A stretch of 64,000 nt of DNA from Xenophilus sp003671765. Its GTDB lineage: Bacteria; Pseudomonadota; Gammaproteobacteria; Burkholderiales; Burkholderiaceae_C. Position numbers and translations under genes: made by a program. Below the pieces are notes generated by a model. The model made no database searches and had not been told where the DNA came from. It saw nothing but the letters and a program-made list of their open reading frames with translations. Of the stretch, positions 62,484 through 64,000 are shown one piece after another (position 1 is the stretch's first letter; each line of letters opens with the position of its first letter). The stretch is from the NCBI GenBank assembly GCA_051414805.1, contig CP166702.1, forward strand, positions 806,001 through 870,000, in the 5' to 3' direction.

Positions 62484-63149
62484 TCAGGCCGCTTGGCGGC
62501 GGAAGTGTGCGGCGATCGCCTGCACCCCGAGCACCGGGCTGGCCAGCACCTCCACGCCGAGGTCGACCAGCGCCTCGGCCGCCGGCGCCATCGAGGCCTG
62601 CGCCAGCACCACGGTGTCGGCGTCGCCGCAGTGCTGGCGCACCTCGCGCGCGATGGCGGCGATGTAACCCACGCGATCGCCGCGCTCGAACAGCGCCCAG
62701 GCCGCGGGCGCCACGTGCGAGCGCAGCGTTACGTCGGCTTTTGCAGCCTGGGCCGACTCGCGGATCAGCGCTTCGGTGGGCCCGATCGTGCTGGCGAGCG
62801 CGGCCACCACCAAGACCTTGCGGCCGCGCTTCACGGCCCGGTCGGCCATCGCACGGTCGATGCGCGCGGCGGTGAAGCGGCCCGCGGTCGCCACCTGTTC
62901 GGCCAGCGCGCCGATCGTCGAGCAGGTGCACACGACGAGCGAGGCGCCGCCCTCGGCCGCACTTTCCATCGTGGCCTGCACGCGCGCCCTCAGCGCGGCG
63001 TTGTCGGTGCCGACCTGCTGGGCGTCGGCCAACAGGGCCTCGTCCACCACGTGCGTCACCGCGACCGAGGGCGCGAGCGCCTGCATCAGCCGATCGAAGG
63101 TGGCGACGTGGACGGGCGAGGTGTGGAGGAAGGCGACCTGGGCGGGCAT
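62484..63149 (-). CDS. Asp/Glu racemase-fold protein
   Basis: 221 residues. VAFLHTSPVHVATFDRLM and VVCTCSTIGALAEQV (first Cys region) fit the Asp/Glu/hydantoin racemase superfamily. The second catalytic Cys region reads VVLAQASMAP, where Cys is absent, so two-base racemisation is doubtful. Could be a decarboxylase-like or regulatory member. It is convergent with the AtuA operon. Confidence 0.72.
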   Translation of the reverse strand: MPAQVAFLHTSPVHVATFDRLMQALAPSVAVTHVVDEALLADAQQVGTDNAALRARVQATMESAAEGGASLVVCTCSTIGALAEQVATAGRFTAARIDRAMADRAVKRGRKVLVVAALASTIGPTEALIRESAQAAKADVTLRSHVAPAAWALFERGDRVGYIAAIAREVRQHCGDADTVVLAQASMAPAAEALVDLGVEVLASPVLGVQAIAAHFRRQAA

Positions 63150-63220
63150 GGTCCGTGGGCGGTGGAATGTGCCTGCCATTGTGGGCGGCCGCCGTCGCCG
63201 ACCGTTGCGCAGGGCTTCGG

Positions 63221-63236
63221 CTGTACGAATGTACAG
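63221..63236 (+). promoter_or_regulatory. LexA (SOS) box of the nuclease-helicase gene
   Basis: CTGTACGAATGTACAG fits the LexA consensus CTGT-N8-ACAG and is a perfect 6-base inverted repeat. It ends 8 bases before the GTG start at 63244, placing it over the likely promoter or start region. Confidence 0.75.
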
Positions 63237-63243
63237 TTGCGCT

Positions 63244-64000
63244 GTGACCGAATCCGTTCTGCCCGAGGGACCGCCCGCTGCGCCGATGCCGGTGTCGGTG
63301 CGCGCCCTGTGCGCGTTCGCGGCGCGCGCGGGCGACCTGGACCTGCGCTTCACGCCCGCGCCCACGGGGCTGGAAGGCGCCGAGGGCCACCGCCGGGTCC
63401 AGGCGCGCCGCGGCCCGGGCTACGAGAGCGAGATCGGCCTGCGCCTGGAATGCCAGGGCCTGCTGGTGCGCGGAAGGGCCGACGGCTTCGATGCCGAGGC
63501 CGGCCGGCTCGAGGAGATCAAGACGCACCGCGGCCCGATCGCCCGCGTGCGCGCCAACCAGCGGGCCCTGCACTGGGCGCAGGCCAAGGTGTACGGCGCC
63601 ATGCTGTGCGCCGAGCGCGGCCTCGATGCACTGGAGATCGCGCTCGTCTACCTCGAACTCGACAGCGACGAGGAGACGCCGGTCGAGGCACGCTTCGGCG
63701 CTGCCGAGCTCCAGGCGCATGTGGACGCGCTGTGCCGCCGCTATGCCGAGTGGGCGCAGCAGGAGCGCGAGCGCCGCACGGCCCTGGACGAGGCCCTCGT
63801 CCAGCTCGCCTTTCCGCAGGCGCGCTTTCGCGACGGGCAGCGCCGCTTCGCGGCCGGGGTGTACCAGGCGGTGCGTGACGGCCGCCCGCTGCTGGCGCAG
63901 GCGCCGACGGGCATCGGCAAGACGCTGGCGGCGTTGTTCCCCGCGCTCAAGGCCCGCCCGGGCGCGCGCGTGGACAAGGTCTTCTATCTCACGGCCAAAA
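63244..64000 (+). CDS. PD-(D/E)XK nuclease-DinG/Rad3-type helicase fusion (3' end cut off)
   Basis: 252 residues are visible before the right edge. The N-terminal part has GLRLECQGLLVRGRADGF and LEEIKTHRG, the D...ExK pattern of a PD-(D/E)XK nuclease, and NQRALHWAQAKVYGAM. At the end is the helicase Walker A APTGIGKT followed by FYLTAK (motif Ia). Such proteins are bacterial relatives of DinG with a nuclease domain. The GTG at 63244 fits the LexA box; an ATG at 63286 is the alternative. Confidence 0.83.
   Translation, partial: MTESVLPEGPPAAPMPVSVRALCAFAARAGDLDLRFTPAPTGLEGAEGHRRVQARRGPGYESEIGLRLECQGLLVRGRADGFDAEAGRLEEIKTHRGPIARVRANQRALHWAQAKVYGAMLCAERGLDALEIALVYLELDSDEETPVEARFGAAELQAHVDALCRRYAEWAQQERERRTALDEALVQLAFPQARFRDGQRRFAAGVYQAVRDGRPLLAQAPTGIGKTLAALFPALKARPGARVDKVFYLTAK

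Noticed and set aside
63286..64000. ATG 63286 as start of the helicase
   Set aside because: It remains possible, but the GTG at 63244 sits just after the LexA box and keeps a longer N-terminus, so it was preferred.

Overview
The window is GC-rich, densely coded and read on both strands. Its gene content and its dispersed repeats point to a Comamonadaceae betaproteobacterium such as Variovorax or a close relative. The supporting signs are several orphan Bug/TctC-type tripartite tricarboxylate substrate-binding proteins next to CoA or oxygenase genes, many LysE/DMT exporters, an hpd-phhA pair, and two families of short hairpin repeats familiar from that family. I see no rRNA, tRNA, CRISPR array, insertion sequence or phage gene. 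The strain assignment is inference.

Layout. 1-4873 (minus): a partial MHS-family transporter, a redoxin-fold protein, a DsbD-type thiol:disulfide transporter and an AlaX editing protein. 5004-11600: a sorbosone-dehydrogenase-like lipoprotein, a creatininase-family hydrolase, a YbhB/PEBP protein, a KaiC-like double ATPase followed at once by a hybrid histidine kinase, and a GlsB-type membrane protein. 11703-17311: L-serine dehydratase, an M20 amidohydrolase and a DUF3100 membrane protein on minus, with a divergent LysR regulator and a small GIY-YIG-like gene. 17391-24118: cutA, a histidine phosphatase, a large autotransporter and a membrane hybrid histidine kinase.

24054-38641 is the most unusual block. 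A PLP-dependent MocR regulator is divergent from a coupled lysE-DMT-aminotransferase operon. Beyond that operon lie DJ-1, LysE, PhzF, GST, PhzF, VOC, LysE and a threonine-dehydratase-like enzyme, several of them translationally coupled. On the other side are an AraC regulator, an EamA exporter, a second AlaX and an ArgE-type deacylase. With three LysE and two DMT exporters plus amino-acid enzymes, I read it as a detoxification/export region for amino-acid-like compounds (inference).

38638-42458: GntR regulator with Bug protein, crotonase-fold enzyme and CaiB-type CoA transferase. 42465-48462: diguanylate cyclase, BCCT transporter, MarC protein, SDR and AraC regulator. 48480-51740: Lrp regulator divergent from hpd-phhA (phenylalanine to homogentisate) and a small membrane protein. 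51874-58472: GT39-type glycosyltransferase, an IclR regulator with a clear operator divergent from a Bug protein plus a TfdA-like dioxygenase, and two tandem beta-lactamase-fold proteins. 58634-64000: LysR divergent from an AtuA-like split pair and a third Bug protein, an Asp/Glu-racemase-fold protein, and the 5' part of a nuclease-helicase behind a LexA-type box.

A theme across the window is that short palindromic repeats are not only intergenic. They are also translated inside genes: in the DsbD signal peptide, in the MocR linker, as inserts in a PhzF protein and an aminotransferase, and as the last codons of a LysR gene.
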